Positions 37,005 through 47,394 of a stretch of 64,000 bases of DNA are shown piece by piece. The position numbers were made by a program, and so were the translations under genes. The stretch is from positions 1 through 64,000 of the forward strand of contig NZ_LN831051.1 in the NCBI RefSeq assembly GCF_001457635.1, in the 5' to 3' direction. Numbering within the stretch: position 1 is the stretch's first letter; each line of letters starts with the position of its first letter. The notes beneath the pieces are model-generated. The model did no database searches, was not told the DNA's origin, and was given only the letters and a program-made list of their open reading frames with translations. Origin of the DNA: Streptococcus pneumoniae (GTDB taxonomy: Bacteria; Bacillota; Bacilli; Lactobacillales; Streptococcaceae).

Positions 37005-38444
37005 ATGAATAAAAGTATGATTCGTTACCTCCTTTCAAAGTTACTTTTGATTGAAGCTGTTCTCCTCTTGGTTCCTGTGGCTATCGCTGTCTATTACCGT
37101 GAATCGAGCCAAGTCTTTACAGCCCTCTTTTCGACCATAGGGATTCTCGTATTGTTAGGCGGTTCAGGGAGTTTACAGAAGCCAAAAAATCAACGGATTT
37201 ATGCCAAGGAGGGAGTCTTGATCGTTGCCCTCTGTTGGATCCTTTGGTCTTTCTTTGGTGGTCTCCCCTTTGTCTTTTCTGGGCAAATCCCTAGCGTTAT
37301 TGATGCCTTTTTTGAAATTAGTTCTGGGTTTACAACTACTGGAGCAAGTATTTTGAACGACATTTCGGTTCTCAGCCGTTCCCTCCTCTTCTGGCGAAGT
37401 TTTACCCACTTGATTGGAGGGATGGGAGTGCTTGTTTTTGCACTTGCTATTATGGACAATGCCAAAAATAGCCACCTAGAGGTGATGAAGGCTGAGGTTC
37501 CAGGTCCTGTTTTTGGCAAGGTTGTATCCAAACTAAAAAACACTGCCCAGATTCTCTATCTCCTTTATCTAGCTCTCTTCTCCCTCTTTGTCATCATCTA
37601 TTATCTAGCTGGTATGCCTCTCTACGATAGTTTTGTCATTGCTATGGGGACAGCGGGAACTGGAGGCTTTACCGTCTATAACGACGGAATTGCCCACTAT
37701 GGCAGCTCACTGATTACCTATCTGGTCAGTATCGGAGTTCTGGTTTTTGGGGTAAATTTCAACCTCTACTACTACCTCATGCTCCGTCGCATCAAGGCCT
37801 TCTTTGGTGACGAAGAACTTCGGGCTTACTTGGTCATTGTACTGGTTTCTACAGGCTTGATTAGCCTCAACACCCTCTACCTCTACCCAGGGTTTTCAAA
37901 GAGCTTTGAAATGACCTTCTTCCAGGTTTCCAACATCATTACAACAACTGGTTTTGGATATGGAGATATTACCAACTGGCCCCTCTTCTCCCAGTTTATC
38001 CTCCTTTTCCTCATGGCAATCGGTGGCTCTGCTGGATCAACTGCAGGTGGACTCAAGATTATTCGAGGCCTCATCCTTTCAAAAATTGCCAAAAACCAAA
38101 TTTTGTCAATCCTATCGCCCCACCGTGTTTTGACCCTCCATGTTAATAAAACGGTGATTGACAAAGATACCCAGCATAAGATTCTCAAGTACTTTGTCAT
38201 CTATGCTATGATTTTGCTAGCGCTTATCTTTATTGTCAGCCTAGATAGCAATGATTTTCTGGTCGTGACCAGCGCTGTCTTTAGCTGTTTCAATAATATC
38301 GGGCCTATTCTAGGAACCACTTCTAGTTTCTCAATCTTTAGTCCCATCTCAAAAATTCTCCTATCCTTTGCAATGATTGCAGGGCGCTTGGAGATTTACC
38401 CAATCCTCCTTCTCTTTATGAAGAGAACTTGGTCTAAGAGATAA
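37005..38444 (+). CDS. trkH: Trk potassium uptake membrane subunit TrkH
   Basis: 479 residues, about ten membrane helices, four selectivity-filter half-repeats including SSGFTTTGAS (about 107), GTAGTGGFTV (about 214) and TTTGFGYGD (about 317). It imports K+ with TrkA as its gate. Second gene of the pair, followed by the shared terminator at 38452. Confidence 0.93.
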   Translation: MNKSMIRYLLSKLLLIEAVLLLVPVAIAVYYRESSQVFTALFSTIGILVLLGGSGSLQKPKNQRIYAKEGVLIVALCWILWSFFGGLPFVFSGQIPSVIDAFFEISSGFTTTGASILNDISVLSRSLLFWRSFTHLIGGMGVLVFALAIMDNAKNSHLEVMKAEVPGPVFGKVVSKLKNTAQILYLLYLALFSLFVIIYYLAGMPLYDSFVIAMGTAGTGGFTVYNDGIAHYGSSLITYLVSIGVLVFGVNFNLYYYLMLRRIKAFFGDEELRAYLVIVLVSTGLISLNTLYLYPGFSKSFEMTFFQVSNIITTTGFGYGDITNWPLFSQFILLFLMAIGGSAGSTAGGLKIIRGLILSKIAKNQILSILSPHRVLTLHVNKTVIDKDTQHKILKYFVIYAMILLALIFIVSLDSNDFLVVTSAVFSCFNNIGPILGTTSSFSIFSPISKILLSFAMIAGRLEIYPILLLFMKRTWSKR

Positions 38445-38451
38445 AATACAA

Positions 38452-38484
38452 AATCCCTCTTTTTACAATTGTGAAAGAGGGATT
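38452..38484. terminator. Bidirectional terminator between trkH and the PTS operon
   Basis: AATCCCTCTTT / AAAGAGGGATT, an 11-bp perfect stem between convergent genes. Confidence 0.8.
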
Positions 38485-38569
38485 CTTATATTAAAAAAGG
38501 GGGAACGTTTTTAAATCCAAGCCTATCTGTAAGCAAAATCTTTACTCAAATAAAAGATGGAAAAACTTA

Positions 38570-40249
38570 CTACACAGCTTGGTAATGCTCCAATACAAAT
38601 TGTAAGGCTTTACTTGGACTCTTTGTTAAATGAATATATTCCATTCCTCTGGTAGCAACTATCTGAATACCTAATCTTTCTGCATCCACCTTCATCTCTC
38701 TATAATAACTCCGAACTTGTGGGGCCAGAATAATTAAATCATAAACACCCATAATATCATAATGAGCTCCGTACGCTCCTGAATTCGCAATCACTCTAAC
38801 TTCTGCTAATTGAGCGCCCTCGTTAATTGCATTGGCTAATTGCGCACTTGTTCCAGACCCTGCACAAAGAACCAGTACTTTCAACTCCTTACTTTTTATT
38901 ACATCTATCTCACAAGGCATTATTTCACTTGTATCCTCCTCTAAAATAATATCATTTGAGCTTGCAATATCTTCTTTCACCAGTAACTGTCTATCATACG
39001 CTCTACAGAATGGCAAATAAATCAATATGTCGACAACTAACATCAAAGATAAAAATACAAAGGAGATAAGTTGAAAATTCGTTCCAATTAACAATCCCAA
39101 GGGACCAGGAAAGGCCCAAGGTAACTGGATATAAAATCCATTCATTCCAAAGAAATCAATAAATACCTTTCCTAGAAATACATTCACTGGTGGAGTCATC
39201 AAAAAAGGGACAAAAAGATAGGGATTCAAAATAACAGGCATACCAAATAGAAGAGGTTCATTTACCGCAAATAAAACAGGAGTAATTGTAGCTTTACCTA
39301 CCGATTTTAATTGTTTAGACCGCATAAAGAAAATCAAAATAAATGGTACAACAAAGGTAGCCCCCGTTCCTCCAATAGCAGCGATATAATTCCCGAAATT
39401 AGGTGTTAAAGAATGATAAGGGAACTGCCCATTTGCAAGAAGTTGAGCATTCTCTTCCATATTGCTCAGTTGTAAAGCTGTAACAGCAGGTAAGACAATA
39501 GATGGTCCATGAATTCCAACAAACCAAAGCAAAGCACACATAAACCAAATCAACATCATAGCAGGATATGATTCTGCCCCCTTAAAAATAGGAGTCAATA
39601 GTTGTTGAAATACTTGGGCAAAAGGAACATCTAAACTAAAACGAGATACAATATCTAACAAACCACTAATAAGTAAAACAAAAGAAAAAGGAAAAATATC
39701 TCTAAAAGCTTGTGATATAGCCCCAGGAACTTCCTTAGGTAAATGAATAGTAATGTCTCGCTTAATACAGAATCGGTAAACATTTACAGTAATAAAGGCA
39801 CTGACAAACGAAGTTATCAATCCTTGAGATCCTAAATAGTTTGTCGACAAACTTGTAGATCCCGTTTTCTCATCAACTACAAGCGTTACAGTTAATACAA
39901 GATAGCCACATATGGCCGCCAACATTGCAGAAGTATCATTTATTACCTTTCCAGGAGGCATTTTTCTATTAACATTTCCAGCCAATGACTTTGCAACTGT
40001 CCCTGAAACAATAATACCCAAAACTCCCATGGTTAGCATATACACTTTCCTCATCCAGGCAATAGCTGGACTCGGTAACTCTACTCCGAAATTTTTAGGA
40101 ATCATAATAATAATCATCAAAAAGCTTGAAAACATAATTAAAGGCATAGTAGCAATAAATCCATCTTTAATAGCCATCATATAATTATTAGTAGAAATTT
40201 TTTCAAATTTCCCTTGTTGCTTTTCAATGGCAGCGACTAACTTATCCAT
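38570..40249 (-). CDS. lacE: PTS lactose/cellobiose-type EIIBC permease
   Basis: 559 residues. EIIC lactose/oligosaccharide domain (about 1-430) with eight to ten helices and the GGTGATF motif. The C-terminal EIIB domain has the phospho-cysteine in VLCAGSGTSAQLA (about residue 465). It imports and phosphorylates a beta-galactoside or related sugar using the IIA at 41741. Last gene of the operon, after the 6-phospho-beta-galactosidase. The lacE name is by resemblance; the true sugar may differ from lactose. Confidence 0.85.
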   Translation of the reverse strand: MDKLVAAIEKQQGKFEKISTNNYMMAIKDGFIATMPLIMFSSFLMIIIMIPKNFGVELPSPAIAWMRKVYMLTMGVLGIIVSGTVAKSLAGNVNRKMPPGKVINDTSAMLAAICGYLVLTVTLVVDEKTGSTSLSTNYLGSQGLITSFVSAFITVNVYRFCIKRDITIHLPKEVPGAISQAFRDIFPFSFVLLISGLLDIVSRFSLDVPFAQVFQQLLTPIFKGAESYPAMMLIWFMCALLWFVGIHGPSIVLPAVTALQLSNMEENAQLLANGQFPYHSLTPNFGNYIAAIGGTGATFVVPFILIFFMRSKQLKSVGKATITPVLFAVNEPLLFGMPVILNPYLFVPFLMTPPVNVFLGKVFIDFFGMNGFYIQLPWAFPGPLGLLIGTNFQLISFVFLSLMLVVDILIYLPFCRAYDRQLLVKEDIASSNDIILEEDTSEIMPCEIDVIKSKELKVLVLCAGSGTSAQLANAINEGAQLAEVRVIANSGAYGAHYDIMGVYDLIILAPQVRSYYREMKVDAERLGIQIVATRGMEYIHLTKSPSKALQFVLEHYQAV

Positions 40250-40318
40250 AAAAACTCCTCCTGTAAAAAATTTAAGCTCATAGTTAAAATATATTAAACA
40301 TCAGTCAAATCGCTAACC

Positions 40319-41731
40319 TTAATTCCGTTTTAGCCCTTTTACCCAAAGAGCACTTTTCTTAATATATCTCTTCTGTGTTTCATAATCAACAAAGAAAAGA
40401 CCATATCGCTTATTGTAGCCATTCGCCCAAGAAAATTGATCTTGCAAAGACCATATAAAATAGCCTTGAATATTGACTCCTCTATCTCGAGCCTCTAAAA
40501 CTTTGTGTAAATGTTGCTCAATATAACGGATTCTCTTACTGTCATCAATAATATCATTCTCGCCCTCTGGCTTAACTTCTTTAAGGGCTGTACCATTTTC
40601 AGTTAAATAAATGACCGGATGTTGAGGATATTCTTCTTTGATACGAAGCAACATATCAAATAACCCTTGAGGATAAATATTCCAATCCCAATCTGTTGTC
40701 GGAATACCAGGTTTTTTTACAAATTCACCTAGAGCATTTAATTTAAAAGAAGACTGTCCTTTTATTCCTGTTGAATTAAATTCTTGTCTATTTTCACCTT
40801 TGTATTCACGAATAAATTCTGAACGATAATAATTCATCCCAAACATCGTATTAAGAGCTGCAGCTCTCTTCATAATTTCTAAATCACCATCTTCAATAAT
40901 AAAGCTAGAATTATTAGCTTCCAATATTTGATTCAAGTGAAAAAGCGTGTCCTCACTGTAGTAGCCCAAAAAAGTTCCATCTAATAGAAATTTATTATTA
41001 TAAACATCATACCGTTTAGCTGCCAAAATATTTTCTTTTTGCCCATCAATAGGATAGCCTGGCTTTAAAGCATGAATACAACCTATCTTTCCCTCAATCC
41101 CTAATTGATGAAATTCGCGGACTGCAAGAGCATGCGCCAACAACATATTATGATTCGCTTGAATTGCTTCAGATAATTGAAAATGATGATTTGGAGGAAA
41201 CTGACCTCCTATATATTGACCTGCAGCAAGAGACATCAGTTCATTGATTGTAAACCAATGCTTGACTTCTGTAAATTCTTGGAAACAAAAGCGAGCATAT
41301 CGTATGAAACGATCAATATTCTCTCTATTCAACCAATCCCCTGTTTCTAACATTTTCTGAGGCGAATCAAAATGATGTAAAGAAACAAACGGAATCACAT
41401 TATGTTTTAAGCAAGACTGAAAGACTCTATGGTAATAACGAACAGCTAATATATTAGGCTCCCCATCTATATCAGGAAATATACGAACCCAAGAAATAGA
41501 TAAACGCAAAGCCTGCAAACCATGTTCTGCCGCCAAAGCTATATCCTCTTCGTAACGATAATAAAAATCACTAGCCGGATCTGGTAAAAACGGACTGTTT
41601 TCTTGCAAATAAACATCCCACATATTTGTTCCTTTGCCATCTACCCTAGTTGCACCCTCTACTTGATAAGCAGCGGTAGCAGCTCCTAATAAAAACTCCT
41701 TCGGTAAGGCTTTAACCTGTAAATTTTCCAT
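40319..41731 (-). CDS. lacG: 6-phospho-beta-galactosidase (GH1)
   Basis: 470 residues. GH1 hallmarks: LGAATAAYQVEGA at residue 15, acid/base Glu in HWFTINELMS (about 162) and nucleophile Glu in VIYLTENGTA (about 377), plus a C-terminal SLQDQFSWANGYNKRYG. It hydrolyses phosphorylated disaccharides brought in by the PTS. It lies between the IIA and IIBC genes. A 6-phospho-beta-glucosidase activity is the alternative. Confidence 0.87.
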   Translation of the reverse strand: MENLQVKALPKEFLLGAATAAYQVEGATRVDGKGTNMWDVYLQENSPFLPDPASDFYYRYEEDIALAAEHGLQALRLSISWVRIFPDIDGEPNILAVRYYHRVFQSCLKHNVIPFVSLHHFDSPQKMLETGDWLNRENIDRFIRYARFCFQEFTEVKHWFTINELMSLAAGQYIGGQFPPNHHFQLSEAIQANHNMLLAHALAVREFHQLGIEGKIGCIHALKPGYPIDGQKENILAAKRYDVYNNKFLLDGTFLGYYSEDTLFHLNQILEANNSSFIIEDGDLEIMKRAAALNTMFGMNYYRSEFIREYKGENRQEFNSTGIKGQSSFKLNALGEFVKKPGIPTTDWDWNIYPQGLFDMLLRIKEEYPQHPVIYLTENGTALKEVKPEGENDIIDDSKRIRYIEQHLHKVLEARDRGVNIQGYFIWSLQDQFSWANGYNKRYGLFFVDYETQKRYIKKSALWVKGLKRN

Positions 41732-41740
41732 GACTAATCC

Positions 41741-42085
41741 TCATTGCAAACCAATATGTTCTTCAATCTTTCGAATTCGTTCATATTCATCAATAAAAAA
41801 CTTGACCTGATCATACAATAGCATCGTTGTCATCAAGGTATCTTGACCATGAATCATGATAAAACTCACTTCAAAATTATCTCCAGATGCCTCCTCCGCT
41901 AATAAATTAGTCTGTTCTCGATGGGCAGACACTATTGAGTCGTTTGCAGACTCAACCAATTCTCTTGCCTGTTCAAAATATCCATCTCTCGCAAACGCCA
42001 AAGCATCCATCAAATCTGACCTTGCATCTCCTGCGTAAGCGACAATTGTAAAACCAAGCATATTTATTTCTTCTTTTGATTTCAT
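41741..42085 (-). CDS. lacF: PTS lactose/cellobiose EIIA
   Basis: 114 residues, all-helical IIA-Lac fold. The phospho-His is in FIMIHGQDTLMT (about residue 80), preceded by the conserved AHREQTNLL segment. It relays phosphate from HPr to the IIB domain of LacE. GGAGG precedes the ATG; lacG starts 9 bases after its stop. It could also serve the second EIIC at 44141. Confidence 0.88.
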   Translation of the reverse strand: MKSKEEINMLGFTIVAYAGDARSDLMDALAFARDGYFEQARELVESANDSIVSAHREQTNLLAEEASGDNFEVSFIMIHGQDTLMTTMLLYDQVKFFIDEYERIRKIEEHIGLQ

Positions 42086-42252
42086 CTTTCTTCCTCCTCA
42101 ATCTTGATCCATCTTTTACACATCATTATTAAAATGACTTCGCTACGATATAAATAGAAAGTCGACCCTAAATATCTTAAAAATCCTTAAATTTCATAAT
42201 ATTTAGGATCAATCTTCTCTGAATACCTTGGTTCATTTTCTATACTTATGAT

Positions 42253-44139
42253 TTATAAGTGGAAACCAGCGTAATTTTTTGCTACTTCAATTACACGATA
42301 AACATCCAAATTAGATTGGAATAGCAGTTCGTGCCCACGGATATAATTCAACACATTTCTCCATTCATCTTGAGCTTGCCTTGTTTTTCCGGTTGCTTGA
42401 AGATATAAAGCCTTCGCCATCTTAACAACATATTCACGATGATAACTGAGCTGTTTCCATTCATCCTTTTGACTATTTAATAACTTAGAAATATTTTCCT
42501 CAATAATTGGCAAAAAATTATCAGCTAGATTGTAAGCTATATAATAATGATTCGCTAAAACATCATTTTGACGACTGCCAATTGCATTAAAATAATCACA
42601 TGAGGAATAACTGGATAATTTTTCTAAATATTCAACAACAGACTGCCAATTTGACCCATACAAAGCAGAAAAGTATTCTTCAATCAATTCTTCATAACTT
42701 CTTGTCTTCTTCCAGAGCATTTCCCCCATAACATAATTAGGAAAATTATGAGGGAATCCGGCACGTAATTCTTGACACGAAATGTAACCGTTCAAATGTA
42801 GGTTAGAAAGATAAGATACATCTCTGTAAATGGTTTGACTAATTTTCATATAGCCTAAATCGCCATAATGAGCACGCCCTAAAGGATAGTCATATACGAA
42901 ACTATCTCCTTTAAATGTTTTTTGCCACTCAAAAAGATAAGATAAATTTTCCTCAAGAGAATTCGGAAGTATAATTTTATTACGCAGATAAGGTTTAGGC
43001 GTAGGTATGGAATTGTCAAAATCTACATCTGCATAACTCATTTCAAATGTTCTTGTAATCGGTGCAAACATCATGGTAAAGCGTTCAGGATTATCTAATT
43101 TTTCTTTCTGAGGCGCCCATAGCAACTCATGGTAAAGCAGAAAACAAATCTTTGTATCTAATCCCTCACTCGTTAAAGCCCTATCCAATTGATTGAGAAT
43201 ACGAATATACTGATCCGAAACCAATTCTTGTCTACAGTTTTCGCATTCACAAATATTATTACGAGCATCCGACAACCATACATGTAAGTAGTTAACATCA
43301 GGTCTTTTCTTGGCATAATCCTTGATAATTTCTACCATCTTATCAGCTACATCTGGATTTGAAAAATCCAGGCTGGTTAAAATCGGAGCCGTATTAAACA
43401 ATTCTCGTTTCCCGTTTATTTCAGCGACATAGGGTTTCTTCTCCTCTGAAATACTAAGACCTGATTCCCAGCCAAATTTTGAAGAGTAACCTAAAACTTC
43501 ACCTGTCCATCCATGACCAACACGATGATGAATAAGACCTCTTTTTTGCAATTCTTTATCCAACCTATCACTCAATTCTTGTACTAATTCATTTGAAAAT
43601 TGTTCTTTATTTAGATATGGATTAAATTCATGTTCATACCAACGTTTCAAAAAAGAGTAAGGATTTTCAAACTGGATGAAAAAACTGTTCATCCCAATCT
43701 TAGGTAGCCAATCAATGAAATCTAGTATATTTTCAAATGAATCCGCTCCCTCTATACATACTCCCCTATGATAGTAACTGGCTGTTTCATCTATAGATAG
43801 CTGTTTATCTAAAAAATCTTCAAATCGTAACTCTGGAACAAAGTCATGTCTGCGCCCTGGTCTAGTATACACAACCCCAAATTCATGAAACATTCGGTAA
43901 ATTCCAATAAGTAAACCTACAATTGTATTAGACTCAATTCTTCCCTTACCCTTGTCTAATGAGATAAGAACATGGTCTTTTCTGTCCTCTTTATTGACTA
44001 ATCCTACAAAAATATCCGCTTCCTTCTCCTCGACAAGCTCTATGTTAGTCTTAAAGACCCGATTCATATAGTAACTTAATTCCTCTAAGGCAAAGCTAGA
44101 ATAAGTATTTTTCTGTTGATCAAATACTCTGATAACCAT
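42253..44139 (-). CDS. DUF4838 family protein, possible glycoside hydrolase
   Basis: 628 residues from the ATG at 44139, preferred because GGAGGG lies 8 bases upstream and the ATG comes one base after the stop of the PTS gene before it. An N-terminal alpha-glucuronidase-like alpha/beta domain (ALEELSYYMNRVF...IFVGLV) is followed by a DUF4838 TIM-barrel-like region with WLSDARNNICECENCRQE (about 295-315), a cluster of acidic and Cys residues. No signal peptide, so it is cytoplasmic. Position in a sugar PTS operon suggests it acts on the phosphorylated product, but activity and residues are not established. Confidence 0.7.
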   Translation of the reverse strand: MVIRVFDQQKNTYSSFALEELSYYMNRVFKTNIELVEEKEADIFVGLVNKEDRKDHVLISLDKGKGRIESNTIVGLLIGIYRMFHEFGVVYTRPGRRHDFVPELRFEDFLDKQLSIDETASYYHRGVCIEGADSFENILDFIDWLPKIGMNSFFIQFENPYSFLKRWYEHEFNPYLNKEQFSNELVQELSDRLDKELQKRGLIHHRVGHGWTGEVLGYSSKFGWESGLSISEEKKPYVAEINGKRELFNTAPILTSLDFSNPDVADKMVEIIKDYAKKRPDVNYLHVWLSDARNNICECENCRQELVSDQYIRILNQLDRALTSEGLDTKICFLLYHELLWAPQKEKLDNPERFTMMFAPITRTFEMSYADVDFDNSIPTPKPYLRNKIILPNSLEENLSYLFEWQKTFKGDSFVYDYPLGRAHYGDLGYMKISQTIYRDVSYLSNLHLNGYISCQELRAGFPHNFPNYVMGEMLWKKTRSYEELIEEYFSALYGSNWQSVVEYLEKLSSYSSCDYFNAIGSRQNDVLANHYYIAYNLADNFLPIIEENISKLLNSQKDEWKQLSYHREYVVKMAKALYLQATGKTRQAQDEWRNVLNYIRGHELLFQSNLDVYRVIEVAKNYAGFHL

Positions 44140-44140
44140 C

Positions 44141-45466
44141 TTATTTCCCTCCAACAGTAGCTTTTTCTTTTTCAAGATTGCGTTTATCTGCAATTTTGAA
44201 GAATGGATAATAAATTGCTACAGAAACCAAAATCAAAACAACTTGTAATAGAGCTCCTCGCCAACTAGCCCCTGTTGCAAGGAAGCCTCCTATAATCGGT
44301 GGCATTGTCCACGGAAGGATTACACCTGTTGTATAGGGTACTAATCCTACAGCCATTGATACATAGGTAATCAAGGCATTGATTGTAGGAGTAGCAATAA
44401 ACGGAATCAGCATAATCGGATTTAAAACTGTTGGAAACGTAAATAGAATAGCTGTATTGATATTAAAAATAGACGGTATAATAGCTAGCTTACCTAATGT
44501 TTTATTCGCACGACTCTTACTAAATAGGAAGAGACAAATCGCAAGACCAATAGTCGCTCCACCGCCACCAATAAATACAAATAAATCTTTAAACGGTAAT
44601 GTAATAATGTGTTGGAGTGTTTGTCCTGCAGCCACAGCTTCTTGGTTTTCTATAGTAAATTGTAACCAAACTGGATCTACAAAAGCATTTAAAACTTGTC
44701 CCCCATTAACTCCACAGAACCAAAAGAATGAGTTTACAATAACACATAGAATCATACCTGGAAGCGTTCCTGCAATTAACTTAAGCGGTGTTCCAACAAT
44801 TGCACCTAGGAGTCCGTTGAGACCTCCTGCAACTCCTGCCGCTTCAAGACCTTTTAAGACCAGAGCCCACAAAACAAAAGTAGTAAAGCCAGGTAAAAGA
44901 GCTGAAAATGATTTACTTACCACATCTGGGACACCACTTGGCATTTTTATCGTAATTCCGCGCTGGATAAACATACGATAAATCTCTGCTGTAACCAATC
45001 CAATAGTAATCGCCATAAACAAAGAAGATGCATTCAGGCTAGAAAATGGTATTGCGCCGCCAAATAACTGCTTGACCTGCTCCCCATTTTTATCATAAAC
45101 CATACTCGAAAAACGAGGTGCCATCAATACAAAACTGGATAAGGCTATGATCCCTGCCGACGGACCATCTGTACCATATCCTTCCGACAACCTGTAGGCA
45201 ATACCGAAACAAGCGACCAAGGAGATAATCGCTACTGTTGACTGATTCATAGTTGTCAAGATACTTAGCAATCCAACACTATTCAGCCAATTTGTAAAAT
45301 CCTCTTGAGGCCAACTGATTAGAATAAGAAATAAAGATCCGACTAAAATCAAAGGCATTGCCATCATAAATCCTTCACGAATAGCTTTCAAATGCCGTTG
45401 GTTGCCAACTTTTTCACCAAACGGAGCGACTTTTGTTTCTAAAAACGCTAAAATATTGTTCATCAC
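44141..45466 (-). CDS. celB: PTS cellobiose-type EIIC permease
   Basis: 441 residues, EIIC only (no IIB domain), about nine helices, with the GGGGATIGLAICLFLFSKS motif (about 301-319) and the PLILVGSLFLIL segment of the lactose/cellobiose superfamily. First gene of the operon, transcribed from the cre-overlapped promoter at 45498-45526. With no IIB partner of its own nearby it probably borrows the IIB of LacE and the IIA at 41741. Confidence 0.85.
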   Translation of the reverse strand: MMNNILAFLETKVAPFGEKVGNQRHLKAIREGFMMAMPLILVGSLFLILISWPQEDFTNWLNSVGLLSILTTMNQSTVAIISLVACFGIAYRLSEGYGTDGPSAGIIALSSFVLMAPRFSSMVYDKNGEQVKQLFGGAIPFSSLNASSLFMAITIGLVTAEIYRMFIQRGITIKMPSGVPDVVSKSFSALLPGFTTFVLWALVLKGLEAAGVAGGLNGLLGAIVGTPLKLIAGTLPGMILCVIVNSFFWFCGVNGGQVLNAFVDPVWLQFTIENQEAVAAGQTLQHIITLPFKDLFVFIGGGGATIGLAICLFLFSKSRANKTLGKLAIIPSIFNINTAILFTFPTVLNPIMLIPFIATPTINALITYVSMAVGLVPYTTGVILPWTMPPIIGGFLATGASWRGALLQVVLILVSVAIYYPFFKIADKRNLEKEKATVGGK

Positions 45467-45497
45467 CGGAACTCCTTTTTTTATTTTTTATAAATTA

Positions 45498-45526
45498 AAT
45501 ATACCACTAACAGAAAGCGTTGTCAA
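45498..45526 (-). promoter_or_regulatory. Promoter of the PTS/glycosidase operon
   Basis: Minus strand TTGACA (45521-45526), 17-base spacer, TATATT (45498-45503), about 32 bases before the ATG. Confidence 0.85.
45512..45525 (-). promoter_or_regulatory. cre site (CcpA) overlapping the PTS operon promoter
   Basis: AGAAAGCGTTGTCA on the given strand matches TGWAANCGNTNWCA at 13 of 14 positions and covers the -35 box and half the spacer. Bound CcpA would block RNA polymerase when a preferred sugar is present. Confidence 0.75.
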
Positions 45527-45630
45527 TATATTTTTTGTTGTTTTTACAATATTTTTTTCTTTGTATAGAATAATAATTTTAATTGATTTTTTCTTATGTT
45601 TAATATAAAATAAACCAAAGGAGGAAACAA

Positions 45631-46854
45631 ATGATTACAAAACAATCAGCCTTTTTACAAAATAGAGCCACTATACTGGAGTTTCTATATCGAAATCCAG
45701 CAACATCCCGTACAGATATTGTTAATGAAACAGGACTTACTCCAGCAACAACGACTAACATCATAAAAGAGCTAAGCGAACAGTCCCTCATATACGAAAC
45801 TGGTGATGAATTTAGCGAGTTTTCCGGATCTGGAAGACGTAGAAAAACTATTTCTATCACAGATAATATTCCGTATGTTGTTGGAGGTATTGAAATAAAC
45901 GTCCTAGGTATCTTTCTCAGTCTATGTGACTTACAAGGGAAAACTCTTTTCGAGACAGAAATTTTGAATGAAGATTATCCTATTTCAGAAATCAATTCCA
46001 CCATTACCAATATGATAAAAACAGCTATAGAGTACGTCCCTTTGGAAACAAAATTACTTGGATTTGGCTTATCAATACCTGGACATTATAACAAAGACTC
46101 CGGAAGTATCATTACAAACAACCCCATATGGGAATCTTTTAATTTATTAAATGTAATTAAAAGATTCAATTTTCCTTTTATTGTAAAAAATAATATCGAT
46201 TGTATGGCTATAGGACAATACCTTTTTAATCCACACAATACCCCCGATAACTTTATTTTCCTACACGCTGGATTAGGTATTTACACTTCCTTTTTCACAA
46301 AAGAAAAAATAGGAGCCTCTAAAAATCCTTATATCGGAGAAATTGGACACACCATTGTCGAATTGAATGGGCAATATTGTGAATGCGGAAAAAAAGGTTG
46401 TTTACAAACATATATTTCGGATGCTTGGTTAATCAAACACGCCCAATTATTATTTAAAAATTCCCAACTAACTGTACTAAAAAGCCTTGTAAAGACTGAA
46501 AAAGACATTCATTTAGACACCCTTTTAACGGCTTATAATTTAGGCGACTCCGCTTTACGTCAACAAATTGATAAAGGAGTCAATTTATTAGCCACTTCTA
46601 TTGCAAATCTTCTCCTCATCAATCCTGCTGATAAAATCTATATCAACAGTCAATTGCTTAATTATCAACCTTTCACTCATGAAGTCAGGGATAAAATCCA
46701 AGACCAGCTCCACTTCGTTCCCTTTACTCGTAATATAGAAATTGAAATTTTACCTTACAACAAACATCGTGGAAGTATAGGAGCTTGTGCATTAGCTATC
46801 GTTGCTTTTTTCATAGAGCATAGCAATGTATTACAAGATATTATTTCACCTTAA
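45631..46854 (+). CDS. ROK-family transcriptional regulator
   Basis: 407 residues. N-terminal winged helix (about 10-65, NPATSRTDIVNETGLTPATT) followed by a ROK kinase-like sensor domain with the zinc-binding cluster CECGKKGCLQTY (about 250-261) and the GEIGH motif. It is divergent from the PTS operon and probably represses it, released by the incoming sugar or its phosphate. The ATG follows AAAGGAGG. Confidence 0.88.
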   Translation: MITKQSAFLQNRATILEFLYRNPATSRTDIVNETGLTPATTTNIIKELSEQSLIYETGDEFSEFSGSGRRRKTISITDNIPYVVGGIEINVLGIFLSLCDLQGKTLFETEILNEDYPISEINSTITNMIKTAIEYVPLETKLLGFGLSIPGHYNKDSGSIITNNPIWESFNLLNVIKRFNFPFIVKNNIDCMAIGQYLFNPHNTPDNFIFLHAGLGIYTSFFTKEKIGASKNPYIGEIGHTIVELNGQYCECGKKGCLQTYISDAWLIKHAQLLFKNSQLTVLKSLVKTEKDIHLDTLLTAYNLGDSALRQQIDKGVNLLATSIANLLLINPADKIYINSQLLNYQPFTHEVRDKIQDQLHFVPFTRNIEIEILPYNKHRGSIGACALAIVAFFIEHSNVLQDIISP

Positions 46855-47133
46855 TATATATTAGAAATCTATAGACCTGTTTAAATCAACTATAACCTGT
46901 AGTAAATATCTCGTATTTAGACAATATGAAAACAAGACGACTTCCATATAGGAAACCGCCTTCTCTCTATGTTGAGTGATTTATATTAAAATAACTTTTC
47001 TTCTAGCTGCATTTTATTATTATAAAAACATTCATCATAACCCCCAGAACTTAAATAACAATTTTTATTCAAGATACATACTCCTAGAATAAACTTTATA
47101 TGAAATCCCCATTTTTGTTTTTACAATTCTCCT

Positions 47134-47285
47134 TATACTCAATGAAAATCAAAGAGCAAACTAGGAAGCTAGCTGCAGGCTGCTCAAAACACTGTTTTGA
47201 GGTTGTAGATAGAACTGACGAAGTCAGTAACATCTATACGGTAAGGCGACGCTGACGTGGTTTGAAGAGATTTTCGAAAAGTATT
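47134..47285 (-). repeat. BOX element (C-B-A as read on the plus strand)
   Basis: TATACTCAATGAAAATCAAA ... GGTAAGGCGACGCTGACGTGG ... TTTTCGAAAAGTATT, a complete 152-bp BOX in the decayed stretch between the ROK gene and the IS1595 remnant. Confidence 0.9.
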
Positions 47286-47394
47286 AGTTAAATCTTGTTT
47301 AATATCTCTACACCATACTATTTTACATATATTATTTAGCGCCACATAGTACTGAACTCTCTCCAAAAACGGTTATGCCTCTTTGAATAGGGCG

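Noticed and set aside
44379..44981. 200-codon plus-strand frame inside the EIIC gene
   Set aside because: Antisense to a clear PTS permease, composition typical of a shadow frame.
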